Source of the DNA: Gemmataceae bacterium
Lineage (GTDB): Bacteria > Planctomycetota > Planctomycetia > Gemmatales > Gemmataceae
DNA length: 18,277 nt
Assembly (NCBI GenBank): GCA_020847555.1
Contig: JADLBT010000210.1
Coordinates: 1 to 18,277 of the forward strand
Direction of reading: 5' to 3'
The notes beneath the pieces are model-generated. The model ran no database searches. It was not told the origin of the DNA and saw only the letters and a program-made list of their open reading frames with translations. Shown here in pieces: positions 8,759-15,084 of the stretch. The translations under genes were made by a program, and so were the position numbers. Numbering within the stretch: position 1 is the first letter of the stretch; every line of letters begins with the position of its first letter.

Positions 8759-9259
8759 ATGCGATTCAACCTGGTGGACCGGATCCTGGAGGTGGTGCCC
8801 GGCCGCCACATCCGCGTTGCGAAGAACCTGACGCTCGGCGAGGAATACCTCGCCGACCACTTCCCCACCTTCCCGGTCATGCCGGGGGTGCTGATGCTGC
8901 AAACCCTGGTGGAGGCCGGCGCCTGGTTGCTGCGTCTGACGGAAGACTTCCGCCACAGCGTCATCACCCTGCGCGAGGCGAAAAACGTCAAGTACGGCAA
9001 CCTGGTCGAACCGGGCCGCAGCCTGGTCGTGACGGCCGAACTGGCGGAACCACTGGACGGCTCGCCGGAAGGGCTCGCGACCTTCAAGGGGAAGGGCGAG
9101 ATCGAGGGCGTCTCGACCGTGTCGGCGCGCGTGACCGTGACTCGCTATAACCTGCGTGACCGCAACCCGGCCCTCCAGTCTGTCGATGATAGGATAGTCG
9201 CCCACCTGCGCTCCCTGAGCGTGGTGTTGCGGGGCGACCTGAGCGGTCACGCGGGGTGA
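8759..9259 (+). CDS. FabZ/FabA-like hotdog protein with Glu-to-Gln change at the catalytic position
   Basis: A protein of 166 residues from ATG 8759; the ribosome binding site is weak. The start MRFNLVDRILEV aligns with that of the second hotdog gene at 10637. The FabZ signature ADHFPTFPVMPGVLM is present with His34. Fourteen residues after His, where FabZ has its catalytic Glu, this protein has Gln48 (codon CAA at 8900-8902). 3-Hydroxyacyl-ACP dehydratases use the His/Glu dyad to remove water from the ACP-bound intermediate, so this subunit is probably impaired in, or altered for, dehydration. It may be a non-catalytic partner of the second homologue, or another hotdog enzyme such as a thioesterase. 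It is the first gene of the codirectional cluster, 39 bases before fabG. Confidence 0.87.
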   Translation: MRFNLVDRILEVVPGRHIRVAKNLTLGEEYLADHFPTFPVMPGVLMLQTLVEAGAWLLRLTEDFRHSVITLREAKNVKYGNLVEPGRSLVVTAELAEPLDGSPEGLATFKGKGEIEGVSTVSARVTVTRYNLRDRNPALQSVDDRIVAHLRSLSVVLRGDLSGHAG

Positions 9260-9298
9260 ACGGGCCGGGTCGTTGACGGGGCTCGAAAGGGATTCCTC

Positions 9299-10060
9299 AT
9301 GCGATTGAAGGACCAGGTCGCGCTGGTGACCGGCGGAAGCCGCGGGATCGGCCGGGCCATCGTCAAGGCGCTGGCGGCGGAGGGGGCGAAGGTGGCGTTT
9401 GTCTACCGTGGCAGCCAGGAAGCTGCCGACACTCTCGCGGCCGAGATCGTCGGAGCCGGCGGAACTGCCCTGGCCCTCAAGGCGGATGTGGCCAACCCGC
9501 AGGAAGCGCAGCAGTGCGTCGAGCGCGTTGTCAAGGATTGGGGCCAGCTGGACATCCTGGTGAATAACGCCGGGGTGATCCGGGACGGGCTGTTCGTCCG
9601 GCAGACACAGGAGGACTGGGACACGGTCCTGGCGACGAACCTCGGCGGTGCGGTCAACTTCTGCCGGGCGGTCGCGGAGGTAATGGTGTTCAAGCAGCGG
9701 CGCGGGCGGATCATCAACATCTCGAGCGTCGCCGCCGAGCACCACAACCCGGGCCAGACGAACTACGCGGCCAGCAAGGGCGCCATCAACGCCTTCACGC
9801 GCGCCCTGGCGGTGGAGCTGGCCGGCCGCAACGTCACGGTGAACGCCATCGCCCCCGGGTTCATCGAAACCGACATGAGCGAGGCGGTTCGGAACGCGGC
9901 CGGGGACCGCATCAAGAAGGCGATCCCGATGAAACGGCTCGGCAGTCCGGACGATATCGCCCGGGTGGCGGTTTTTTTGGCGTCGGCCGACAGCGGCTAC
10001 ATGACCGGCCAGGTGCTGACGGTGGACGGCGGCCTGAGCCTGGGCGCGACGGCAGTTTGA
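9299..10060 (+). CDS. fabG: FabG-type 3-oxoacyl-ACP reductase
   Basis: A protein of 253 residues. ATG 9299 follows GAAAGGGA (9285-9292). SDR features: TGGSRGIGRAI (cofactor loop, residues about 11-21), NNAGVIRDGLF near 88-98, catalytic Ser143, Tyr156 and Lys160 (ISSVAAE, then YAASKGAINAFT), PGFIETDMS, and a C-terminal MTGQVLTVDGG. These match FabG closely, including NAG-x-x-RD and the 13-residue Ser-Tyr spacing. It would use NADPH to reduce 3-oxoacyl-ACP to 3-hydroxyacyl-ACP. Its place between a dehydratase homologue and an ACP supports this substrate class. Whether it serves housekeeping fatty acid synthesis or a dedicated pathway is unresolved. Confidence 0.93.
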   Translation: MRLKDQVALVTGGSRGIGRAIVKALAAEGAKVAFVYRGSQEAADTLAAEIVGAGGTALALKADVANPQEAQQCVERVVKDWGQLDILVNNAGVIRDGLFVRQTQEDWDTVLATNLGGAVNFCRAVAEVMVFKQRRGRIINISSVAAEHHNPGQTNYAASKGAINAFTRALAVELAGRNVTVNAIAPGFIETDMSEAVRNAAGDRIKKAIPMKRLGSPDDIARVAVFLASADSGYMTGQVLTVDGGLSLGATAV

Positions 10061-10143
10061 GGCCGGTGGGACGCCGATCCCGCCGGACTTCGCAGGTTAC
10101 AAGGTTTGTCATCAACCAGGGTTTTCTTTTTGGAGGGTCGATC

Positions 10144-10539
10144 ATGCCGAGTCAGGAGGAGATCTACCAGAAGGTTTCGGCGACGCTCGTCGAGGCTCTG
10201 AACGTGGACGAGGAGGACGTCAAGCCAACGTCCACCCTGCAGGGCGACCTCGGGGCCGAGTCGATCGACTTCCTCGACATCGTGTTCCGGCTGGAACGCG
10301 AGTTCGGGATCAAGATCCCTCGTGGCGAACTGTTCCCGGAATCGATCTTCCAGGGCGACCCGGAGTTCGTGCAGGACGGCAAGGTGACGACACGCGGGCT
10401 GGACGAGCTGCGCGCCCGCATGCCGTTCGCCGACCTGAGCGCGTTCGAGCAAAACCCCGAGGTAGGCCACATCGGCGACCTGTTCACGGTCGAGATGATC
10501 ACGCGCTACATCCAGGGGAAGCTACCGAGCAATAACTGA
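10144..10539 (+). CDS. Acyl carrier protein with an internal extension
   Basis: A protein of 131 residues. The start is fixed by GGAGGG (10132-10137), six bases before ATG 10144, the strongest ribosome binding site in this part. The first 65 residues match ACP helices I and II: a phosphopantetheine site DLGAESIDFLDI with Ser40, then FRLEREFGIKIP. An ordinary ACP has about 80 residues. Here roughly 45 extra residues (PESIFQGDPEFVQ... to NPEVGHIGD, about 63-112) precede a helix III/IV-like end, FTVEMITRYIQGKL. It would carry the growing acyl chain on the prosthetic group. The extension may give partner specificity for the adjacent ketosynthase and dehydratase pairs. A phosphopantetheinyl transferase is not encoded in the window. 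Confidence 0.92.
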   Translation: MPSQEEIYQKVSATLVEALNVDEEDVKPTSTLQGDLGAESIDFLDIVFRLEREFGIKIPRGELFPESIFQGDPEFVQDGKVTTRGLDELRARMPFADLSAFEQNPEVGHIGDLFTVEMITRYIQGKLPSNN

Positions 10540-10540
10540 A

Positions 10541-10623
10541 GATGACCGGGCGACAGGGTAGCCGGGTGACAAGGTGACACACCCGCTCGCCCTGCCGCCC
10601 GGTCGCCTTGTCACCTTGTCACC
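10541..10623. repeat. Inverted array of GGTGACAN-type octamers
   Basis: Five octamers run forward at 10541-10580 (GATGACCG, GGCGACAG, GGTAGCCG, GGTGACAA, GGTGACAC). After three bases, five more run on the opposite strand at 10584-10623 (reading back: GGTGACAA, GGTGACAA, GGCGACCG, GGCGGCAG, GGCGAGCG). The core GGGTGACAAGGTGACA (10564-10579) is perfectly complementary to 10609-10624, so a long stem is possible. It fills the gap between the ACP stop and the second dehydratase start. The open frame extending upstream of ATG 10637 is only this repeat being translated. Function is unknown. Confidence 0.75.
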
Positions 10624-10636
10624 CCGCCACACCACG

Positions 10637-11161
10637 ATGCGTTGGATCTGGATCGACCGCTTCCTCGACTTCCAGAGCGGCAAGTTCGCTCGGGCGGTCA
10701 AGAACCTGAGCCTGGCCGAGGACCACTTCGCCGACCATTTTCCGGGGTTCCCGGTCATGCCGGCGCCGCTGATCCTCGAGGGGCTCGCCCAGACCGGCGG
10801 AATCCTGGTCGGGGAGGCGAACCAGTTCCGGGAGAAGGTGGTGCTGGCGAAAATTCCCCGGGCCGCCTTCCGCCGCGACGTGGTGGCGGGCGAGCGCCTC
10901 GTGTACGACGTCGAGCTGCTGCACCTGCGCCCGGAAGGAGCCTCGGTTTCCGGGCGCGTCTACGCTACCGAGCAAGACCGCGATCTGCCGGCGACCGCCC
11001 TCGTCGCCGAGGCGGAAATCTTCTTCGCCCACCTGGATAAGTCGCGCTCGCAGCAACTCTTCGGGGAGCGGAACTTCGTCTTTAGCGGCGAGATGCGGCA
11101 CCTGCTGGGGCGGTTCGTCCCCTCCCTTGCCGCGACCGATGGTGACAGGGTGACCGGGTGA
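10637..11161 (+). CDS. FabZ/FabA-like 3-hydroxyacyl-ACP dehydratase (hotdog fold)
   Basis: A protein of 174 residues. ATG 10637 is chosen because MRWIWIDRFLDF aligns with the start of the first hotdog gene; an ATG-less extension to 10574 is derived from the octamer repeat. Signature ADHFPGFPVMPAPLILE: His34 and Glu48 are at the FabZ catalytic positions and spacing (14 residues apart), although the usual PGVL is PAPL here. It should dehydrate 3-hydroxyacyl-ACP to the trans-2-enoyl-ACP. It is the apparently intact member of the dehydratase pair in this cluster. No clear Shine-Dalgarno sequence was seen. Its last residues (GDRVTG, stop) are coded by a second octamer repeat, suggesting the C-terminus has been altered by repeat insertion. 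Confidence 0.89.
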   Translation: MRWIWIDRFLDFQSGKFARAVKNLSLAEDHFADHFPGFPVMPAPLILEGLAQTGGILVGEANQFREKVVLAKIPRAAFRRDVVAGERLVYDVELLHLRPEGASVSGRVYATEQDRDLPATALVAEAEIFFAHLDKSRSQQLFGERNFVFSGEMRHLLGRFVPSLAATDGDRVTG

Positions 11162-11229
11162 CCGAAGTGGCGCCCACAGGTCCAGCAGCATCCCAGCAGG
11201 CTTTACTGTCATCCTGTCACCCTGTTACT
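11141..11229. repeat. Second inverted cluster of GGTGACAN-type octamers
   Basis: Three forward octamers (GGTGACAG, GGTGACCG, GGTGACCG; 11141-11164) overlap the end of the dehydratase gene. Three inverted ones (complements of CTGTCATC, CTGTCACC and CTGTTACT; 11206-11229) end just before AAGGAGG of the next gene. The two sets are separated by 41 bases. Unit length and sequence are as in the array at 10541-10623, so the dehydratase gene is flanked by the same repeat family. Confidence 0.65.
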
Positions 11230-11233
11230 GACT

Positions 11234-11240
11234 AAGGAGG
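11234..11240 (+). promoter_or_regulatory. Strong Shine-Dalgarno AAGGAGG not placed at the ATG of the KS-beta gene
   Basis: AAGGAGG is a perfect ribosome binding site but ends 40 bases before the homology-supported ATG 11281. Seven bases after it lies ATC (11248), in frame with the ketosynthase homologue and with no stop between; the codon TAA at 11233-11235 closes the frame upstream. No ATG, GTG or TTG in that frame lies between the site and 11281. Either initiation occurs at a rare ATC codon, adding 11 residues, or the site is a relic or serves standby binding. Confidence 0.5.
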
Positions 11241-11280
11241 GACGGCCATCCTCTCGCGGGAGGTTGCCGTCGCGCAGGTC

Positions 11281-12570
11281 ATGGCGTCCTCACCCCGTCG
11301 CGCGGTCCTCACGGGCCTCGGCGTCATCAGCCCTCTGGGTCTGGACACCGCTTCCTTCTGGGAGGCGCTCCAGGCAGGCCGAAGCGGTATCCGGCCGATC
11401 CAGGCCTTCGATACCACCAACCTCAGCACTCACTTCGCGGGCGAGGTGGTCGGCTTCGACCCGAAGAAGTATATCCCCAGCAGCAACAAGGACGGGCGCA
11501 AGGCGATCAAGGTGATGGCCCGCGGGATTCAGTTCGCCGTGGCTGCCGCCCAGCTGGCCCTCGATGACGCAAAGGTCGAGAAGGCCAGGCTCGACCCGAC
11601 GCGCTTCGGCGTCGAGTTCGGGTCCGGCCTGCTTGCGACCGACCTGGAGGAACTGGCGGCGGCAGCCCAGATCAGCGCCAACTGCCAGCCCGGCGCCGTC
11701 GATATGGCGAAGTGGGGCGCCGACGGGCTCCCGAACATCACCCCGTTGTGGATGCTCAAGTACCTCCCGAACATGCTGGCCTGTCACGTCTCGGTCCTGC
11801 ACAACGCCCAGGGGCCGAACAACTCGATCACCGAGAGCGACGTCGCCGGCTTGCTGGCGCTCGGGGAGGCGTGGCGGATCCTCCGCCGCGACCAGGCCGA
11901 CCTCTTCCTCGTCGGCGGGGCTGAGAGCAAGATCAACCCGCTGAGCATGGTGCGCCAGTGCCTGTTTGCGCCGCTGTCGCGCCGCAACGACGCGCCGGAG
12001 CGGGCGTCGCGCCCGTTCGACCGGGCGCGCGACGGGCTGGTGGTCAGCGAGGGGGCCGGGGTGGTCGTGCTGGAGGATCTGGAGCACGCCCAGCGGCGCG
12101 GTGCCCGCATCTACGCCGAGATGATCGGGTTCGGGGCCGCGTTCGACCGCCAGCGCTCCGGCGCGGGGTTGGCACGCGCCGTCCGGGCTGCGCTGAAGTG
12201 GGCGGGCATCGGGCCGGACGACCTCGACCATGTCAACGCCCACGGTCTGAGCACGCCCGAGGCGGACGCCTGGGAGGCGCGGGGCTTGCGGGAGATGTTG
12301 GGCGCGTGTGACCGCCCGGTCCCGGTGTTCGCCGGCAAGAGTTACTTCGGCAACCTGGGCGCGGGCAGCGACCTCACTGAACTGGGGGCGAGCCTGCTGG
12401 CGCAGCAGCACGGCGTGCTGCCGAAAACGCTCAACTACGAGGAGCCGGACCCCGCGTGCCCGGTGCCGGTCCTCACTGAGCCCGTGCCGGTGCGCAGCCC
12501 GTACTTCCTCAAGGTCGGGTTCACCGAGATGGGGCAGTGCGCCGCCGTCGTGTGCCGGAAGTGGGAGTAG
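11281..12570 (+). CDS. Ketosynthase-like protein lacking the active-site Cys (chain-length-factor-like, KS-beta)
   Basis: A protein of 429 residues of the FabF/KAS II fold: RRAVLTGLGVISPLG at the start, RASRPFDRARDGLVVSEGAGVVVLEDLEHAQRRGARIYAE in the middle, NAHGLSTPEADAWE later. The active-site motif TAC-T/A-S is TESDV here, so Ser186 stands where the nucleophilic Cys should be. The first His is kept (His321). The second, in K-S-x-x-G-H, is Asn358 (AGKSYFGNLG). It therefore should not condense by itself. In type II polyketide and aryl-polyene systems, such a KS relative (KS-beta or chain length factor) pairs with an intact KS and shapes chain length. The intact KS is the next gene, 58 bases on and of equal length. 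Pairing is inferred. ATG 11281 lacks a close ribosome binding site. Confidence 0.9.
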   Translation: MASSPRRAVLTGLGVISPLGLDTASFWEALQAGRSGIRPIQAFDTTNLSTHFAGEVVGFDPKKYIPSSNKDGRKAIKVMARGIQFAVAAAQLALDDAKVEKARLDPTRFGVEFGSGLLATDLEELAAAAQISANCQPGAVDMAKWGADGLPNITPLWMLKYLPNMLACHVSVLHNAQGPNNSITESDVAGLLALGEAWRILRRDQADLFLVGGAESKINPLSMVRQCLFAPLSRRNDAPERASRPFDRARDGLVVSEGAGVVVLEDLEHAQRRGARIYAEMIGFGAAFDRQRSGAGLARAVRAALKWAGIGPDDLDHVNAHGLSTPEADAWEARGLREMLGACDRPVPVFAGKSYFGNLGAGSDLTELGASLLAQQHGVLPKTLNYEEPDPACPVPVLTEPVPVRSPYFLKVGFTEMGQCAAVVCRKWE

Positions 12571-12579
12571 AACGCCAAG

Positions 12580-12607
12580 GCCCGCGGGACGCAGCCCGCG
12601 GGCTTTT
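12580..12607. repeat. GC-rich palindrome with T-tract between the two ketosynthase genes
   Basis: GCCCGCGGG (12580-12588), a 6-base loop ACGCAG and CCCGCGGGC (12595-12603) form a perfect 9-bp stem followed by TTTT (12604-12607). It looks like a short intrinsic terminator, only 9 bases past the KS-beta stop and 22 before the next ATG. Complete termination here would split the cluster, so partial attenuation or repeat insertion is more likely. The 14-mer GCCCGCGGGACGCA recurs on the opposite strand at 15051-15064. Confidence 0.7.
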
Positions 12608-12628
12608 GATGAGCTGGGTGGGTTGATT

Positions 12629-13918
12629 ATGCGAAGGCGAGTCGTCATCACCGGGATGGGTGCGGTCACCCCGCTGGGCCACAGCGTCGAGGAGCTGTTC
12701 CGGTCCCAGATCGAGGGCCGCAGCGGGGTCGGACCGATCAGCGCGTTCAACGCGACCCGGTTTCCGACGAAGTTCGCTGCCCAGGTCAAGGATTTCGATC
12801 TCGGCCAGTTCGTCCGCGACCCGAAGCGGTGGGACAACTCCGGCGTCAACAGCCGGTTCGCCGCCGCCGCCGCCCAGCAGGCGCTTACCGACGCCGGACT
12901 CCACGAGGGTGCGCCGGTGGACCGCACCCGGTTTGGTGTGTACCTCGGGTCAGGCGAGGGCGTCCAGGACTTCCCCAACCTCATCGCGCTGATCGCCCAG
13001 ACCTACGATCCGGCGACGCGCCGGATCAATGCCCCTGCCTTTACCGCCGGTGGCTTGAGTTCCTTCCACCCGGAGCGCGAGTTCGAGCAGGAGTTGCATA
13101 CGACCGCCGCCCTCCTGGCGGACCACTTCGGGCTGGAGGGGCCGAATTACAACTGCCTGACCGCCTGCGCGGCCAGCAGCCAGGCGCTCGGCGAGGCGGT
13201 CGAGCTAGTCCGCCACGGCGATGCCGAGGTCATGCTCTCCGGCGGCGCCCACAGCATGATCCACCCATTCGGCCTGACCGGGTTCAACCTGCTCACCGCC
13301 CTCTCGACGTACAACGAGGATCCGCCGCGTGCGTCGCGCCCGTTCGACCTGCGCCGCGACGGGTTCGTCCTCGGCGAGGGGTCGGGGATGCTCGTGCTGG
13401 AGGAACTGGAACACGCCCGGCGGCGCGGGGCGAAGATCTACGCCGAGCTGACCGGGTACGGCTCGACCGCCGATGCGTTCCGCATGACCGACAGCCACCC
13501 GGAAGGGCGCGGGGCCATCGCCTGCATGCAGCTGGCGCTGGCCGACGCCCGGCTGAACCCGCCGGACGTCGGTTACATCAACGCCCACGGCACCAGCACG
13601 CAGGTCAACGACCGGGTCGAGACACTGGCCATCAAGAAGGTGTTCGGCGACGGCGCCCGGGCGGTGCCGATCAGCAGCAGCAAGAGCATGCTCTGCCACC
13701 TGATCGCCGCGGCCGGGGCGGTCGAATTGATCATCAGCATCGAGGCGATGCGGCGCGGGGTGCTGCCGCCGACGATTAACTACGAGGTGCCGGACCCGGA
13801 GTGCGATCTCGACTACATCCCGCACCAGCCGCGCGAACAGCGAGTTCGGCACGTCCTCAGCAACAGCTTCGGGTTCGGCGGGCAGAATGTGTCGCTGATC
13901 GTCAGCCGCTTCGATTAA
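12629..13918 (+). CDS. fabF: Beta-ketoacyl-ACP synthase II type condensing enzyme (KS-alpha)
   Basis: A protein of 429 residues. ATG 12629 begins [18 protein letters not shown], the usual KAS II start; a longer open frame to 12308 overlaps the previous gene and is rejected. The triad is complete: Cys180 in LTACAASS, His320 in NAHGTST and His357 in [13 protein letters not shown]. Also present are [30 protein letters not shown] and a C-terminal [10 protein letters not shown] loop. It would join malonyl-ACP to an acyl-ACP with loss of CO2. Next to a Cys-less homologue of identical length, it probably acts as the catalytic half of a KS/KS-beta heterodimer, though it could work as a homodimer like FabF. 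About 20 residues more than E. coli FabF lie before the active Cys (residues about 120-155). Confidence 0.93.
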   Translation: MRRRVVITGMGAVTPLGHSVEELFRSQIEGRSGVGPISAFNATRFPTKFAAQVKDFDLGQFVRDPKRWDNSGVNSRFAAAAAQQALTDAGLHEGAPVDRTRFGVYLGSGEGVQDFPNLIALIAQTYDPATRRINAPAFTAGGLSSFHPEREFEQELHTTAALLADHFGLEGPNYNCLTACAASSQALGEAVELVRHGDAEVMLSGGAHSMIHPFGLTGFNLLTALSTYNEDPPRASRPFDLRRDGFVLGEGSGMLVLEELEHARRRGAKIYAELTGYGSTADAFRMTDSHPEGRGAIACMQLALADARLNPPDVGYINAHGTSTQVNDRVETLAIKKVFGDGARAVPISSSKSMLCHLIAAAGAVELIISIEAMRRGVLPPTINYEVPDPECDLDYIPHQPREQRVRHVLSNSFGFGGQNVSLIVSRFD

Positions 13919-13919
13919 G

Positions 13920-13943
13920 GTCCGCGGGTCGCGACTCGTGGGC
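13920..13943. repeat. Degenerate GC-rich palindrome after KS gene
   Basis: GTCCGCGGG (13920-13928), TCGCGA loop and CTCGTGGGC (13935-13943), followed by TT. All nine pairs form if three G-U wobbles are allowed. It matches the 12580 and 2222 elements in stem and loop length. It starts 2 bases past the KS stop. The open frame starting at GTG 13938 begins inside it, which argues for a later hydrolase start. Confidence 0.55.
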
Positions 13944-13970
13944 TTCGGTATGCACCTGGGGGAGGCACCT

Positions 13971-15068
13971 GTGGATTGGTTCTGGGTCGTGCTGTGGGTC
14001 GCCGTCGGCGGGGCAATACTCTTCGTCCTACCATTCGCACTGTTCCACCTGTACCTCCGTGTCCACTACATGGACAAGGTGTTCCGCATCTTTCAGGAGA
14101 AGCCGCTGTTCATCATTCCGCGTGGGCAGCCGATCGCCGACGCGGAGGCGGTGCGCTTCACGACGGCGGACGGCGTCGGGCTGTGCGGGTGCTACCTGAA
14201 GGCGCTGACTCCGCGGCGCAAGGGTGTCATCCTGTTCGGGCTGGAGTTCGGCTCGAACCGCTGGTCGGCCGGGCCGTACTGCGAGTTCCTGCGCCGCGGC
14301 GGGTTCGATATCTTCGCGTTCGAGCCGCGCTGCCAGGGAGACAGCGACTGCGTCAGCGGGTACGAACCGCTGCAGTGGGTGACGGACTTCGAGATCAGCG
14401 ATTTCCGGGCGGCCCTGGAATATCTCCGGAGCCGACCGGATGCCGATCCGAAGGGCGTCGGCCTGTTCGGCATCAGCAAGGGGGCCGGGGCCGGGCTGAT
14501 CGTCGCCGCCGCCGACTCTTACATTCGCTGCTTCGTGACCGACGGGGCGTTCGGCGTCTACACGACGATGGTGCCGTACATGCGCAAGTGGATCGCCATC
14601 TACAGCGACAAGCGCCGGATCCAGAAGGCGCTGCCGAACTTCGTGTACGGCCTGATCGCCCGCGACGGCCTGGCCGCCATCCAGCGCAGCCGCCGGTGCC
14701 GGTTCGCGCACCTGGAGCGTCCCATCGGCCGGCTTGGCGATCGCCCGCTGCTGATGATCCACGGTGAGGGCGACACGTACATCAAGCCGGAGATGGGGCG
14801 CGACCTGTTCCGGCGGGTGCGCGGGCCGAAGGAGTTCTGGCTCGTCCCGGGGGCCAAGCACAACCAGGCATTCCACCTGGCCACCGCCGAGTACCAGCGG
14901 CGTGTGCTGACTTTCTTCCGCGCCCACCTGGCCGGCGAATCGGTTGGGGGGGAGACGACACCCGAAGCCACGGAGCAGCAGGCCAGCAAGGAAATGCCGG
15001 CGGGTGCGAGGACCGACGTGGTTTCTGACCCGGTGACCGCACCCCTGCGGTGCGTCCCGCGGGCGTGA
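13971..15068 (+). CDS. Membrane-anchored alpha/beta hydrolase
   Basis: A protein of 365 residues from GTG 13971, chosen because GGGGGAGG ends five bases upstream; in-frame GTG 13938 and ATG 13950 lack a site. One N-terminal transmembrane helix (about residues 3-30, WVVLWVAVGGAILFVLPFAL) is followed by an alpha/beta-hydrolase fold. Nucleophile elbow GISKG gives Ser169; Asp268 (HGEGDTYI) and His297 (AKHNQAF) complete the likely triad. The last ~40 residues are a low-complexity tail, the end of which is coded by a palindromic repeat. The fold covers esterases, thioesterases and acyltransferases. In this cluster a thioesterase or acyltransferase acting on the finished acyl chain at the membrane is plausible but not shown. 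Confidence 0.88.
   Translation: MDWFWVVLWVAVGGAILFVLPFALFHLYLRVHYMDKVFRIFQEKPLFIIPRGQPIADAEAVRFTTADGVGLCGCYLKALTPRRKGVILFGLEFGSNRWSAGPYCEFLRRGGFDIFAFEPRCQGDSDCVSGYEPLQWVTDFEISDFRAALEYLRSRPDADPKGVGLFGISKGAGAGLIVAAADSYIRCFVTDGAFGVYTTMVPYMRKWIAIYSDKRRIQKALPNFVYGLIARDGLAAIQRSRRCRFAHLERPIGRLGDRPLLMIHGEGDTYIKPEMGRDLFRRVRGPKEFWLVPGAKHNQAFHLATAEYQRRVLTFFRAHLAGESVGGETTPEATEQQASKEMPAGARTDVVSDPVTAPLRCVPRA
15036..15064. repeat. Palindromic repeat fragment inside the 3' end of the hydrolase gene
   Basis: ACCGCA-CCCC-TGCGGT (15036-15051) is a small hairpin joined to GCGTCCCGCGGGC. The complementary strand contains GCCCGCGGGACGCA (15051-15064), identical to the start of the element at 12580. This repeat codes the final residues of the hydrolase (TAPLRCVPRA) and ends 4 bases before the stop is complete. 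Confidence 0.5.
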
Positions 15069-15084
15069 CCGGATGGGGATTTCC

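Noticed and set aside
10541..11229. Octamer arrays considered as a CRISPR or minisatellite
   Set aside because: Units are 8 bases with no spacers and are partly inverted, so it is not a CRISPR array; inverted symmetry also differs from a simple tandem minisatellite.
11290..12984. 564-codon minus-strand open frame across both ketosynthase genes
   Set aside because: It is antisense to two genes with conserved catalytic motifs and runs across their intergenic region.
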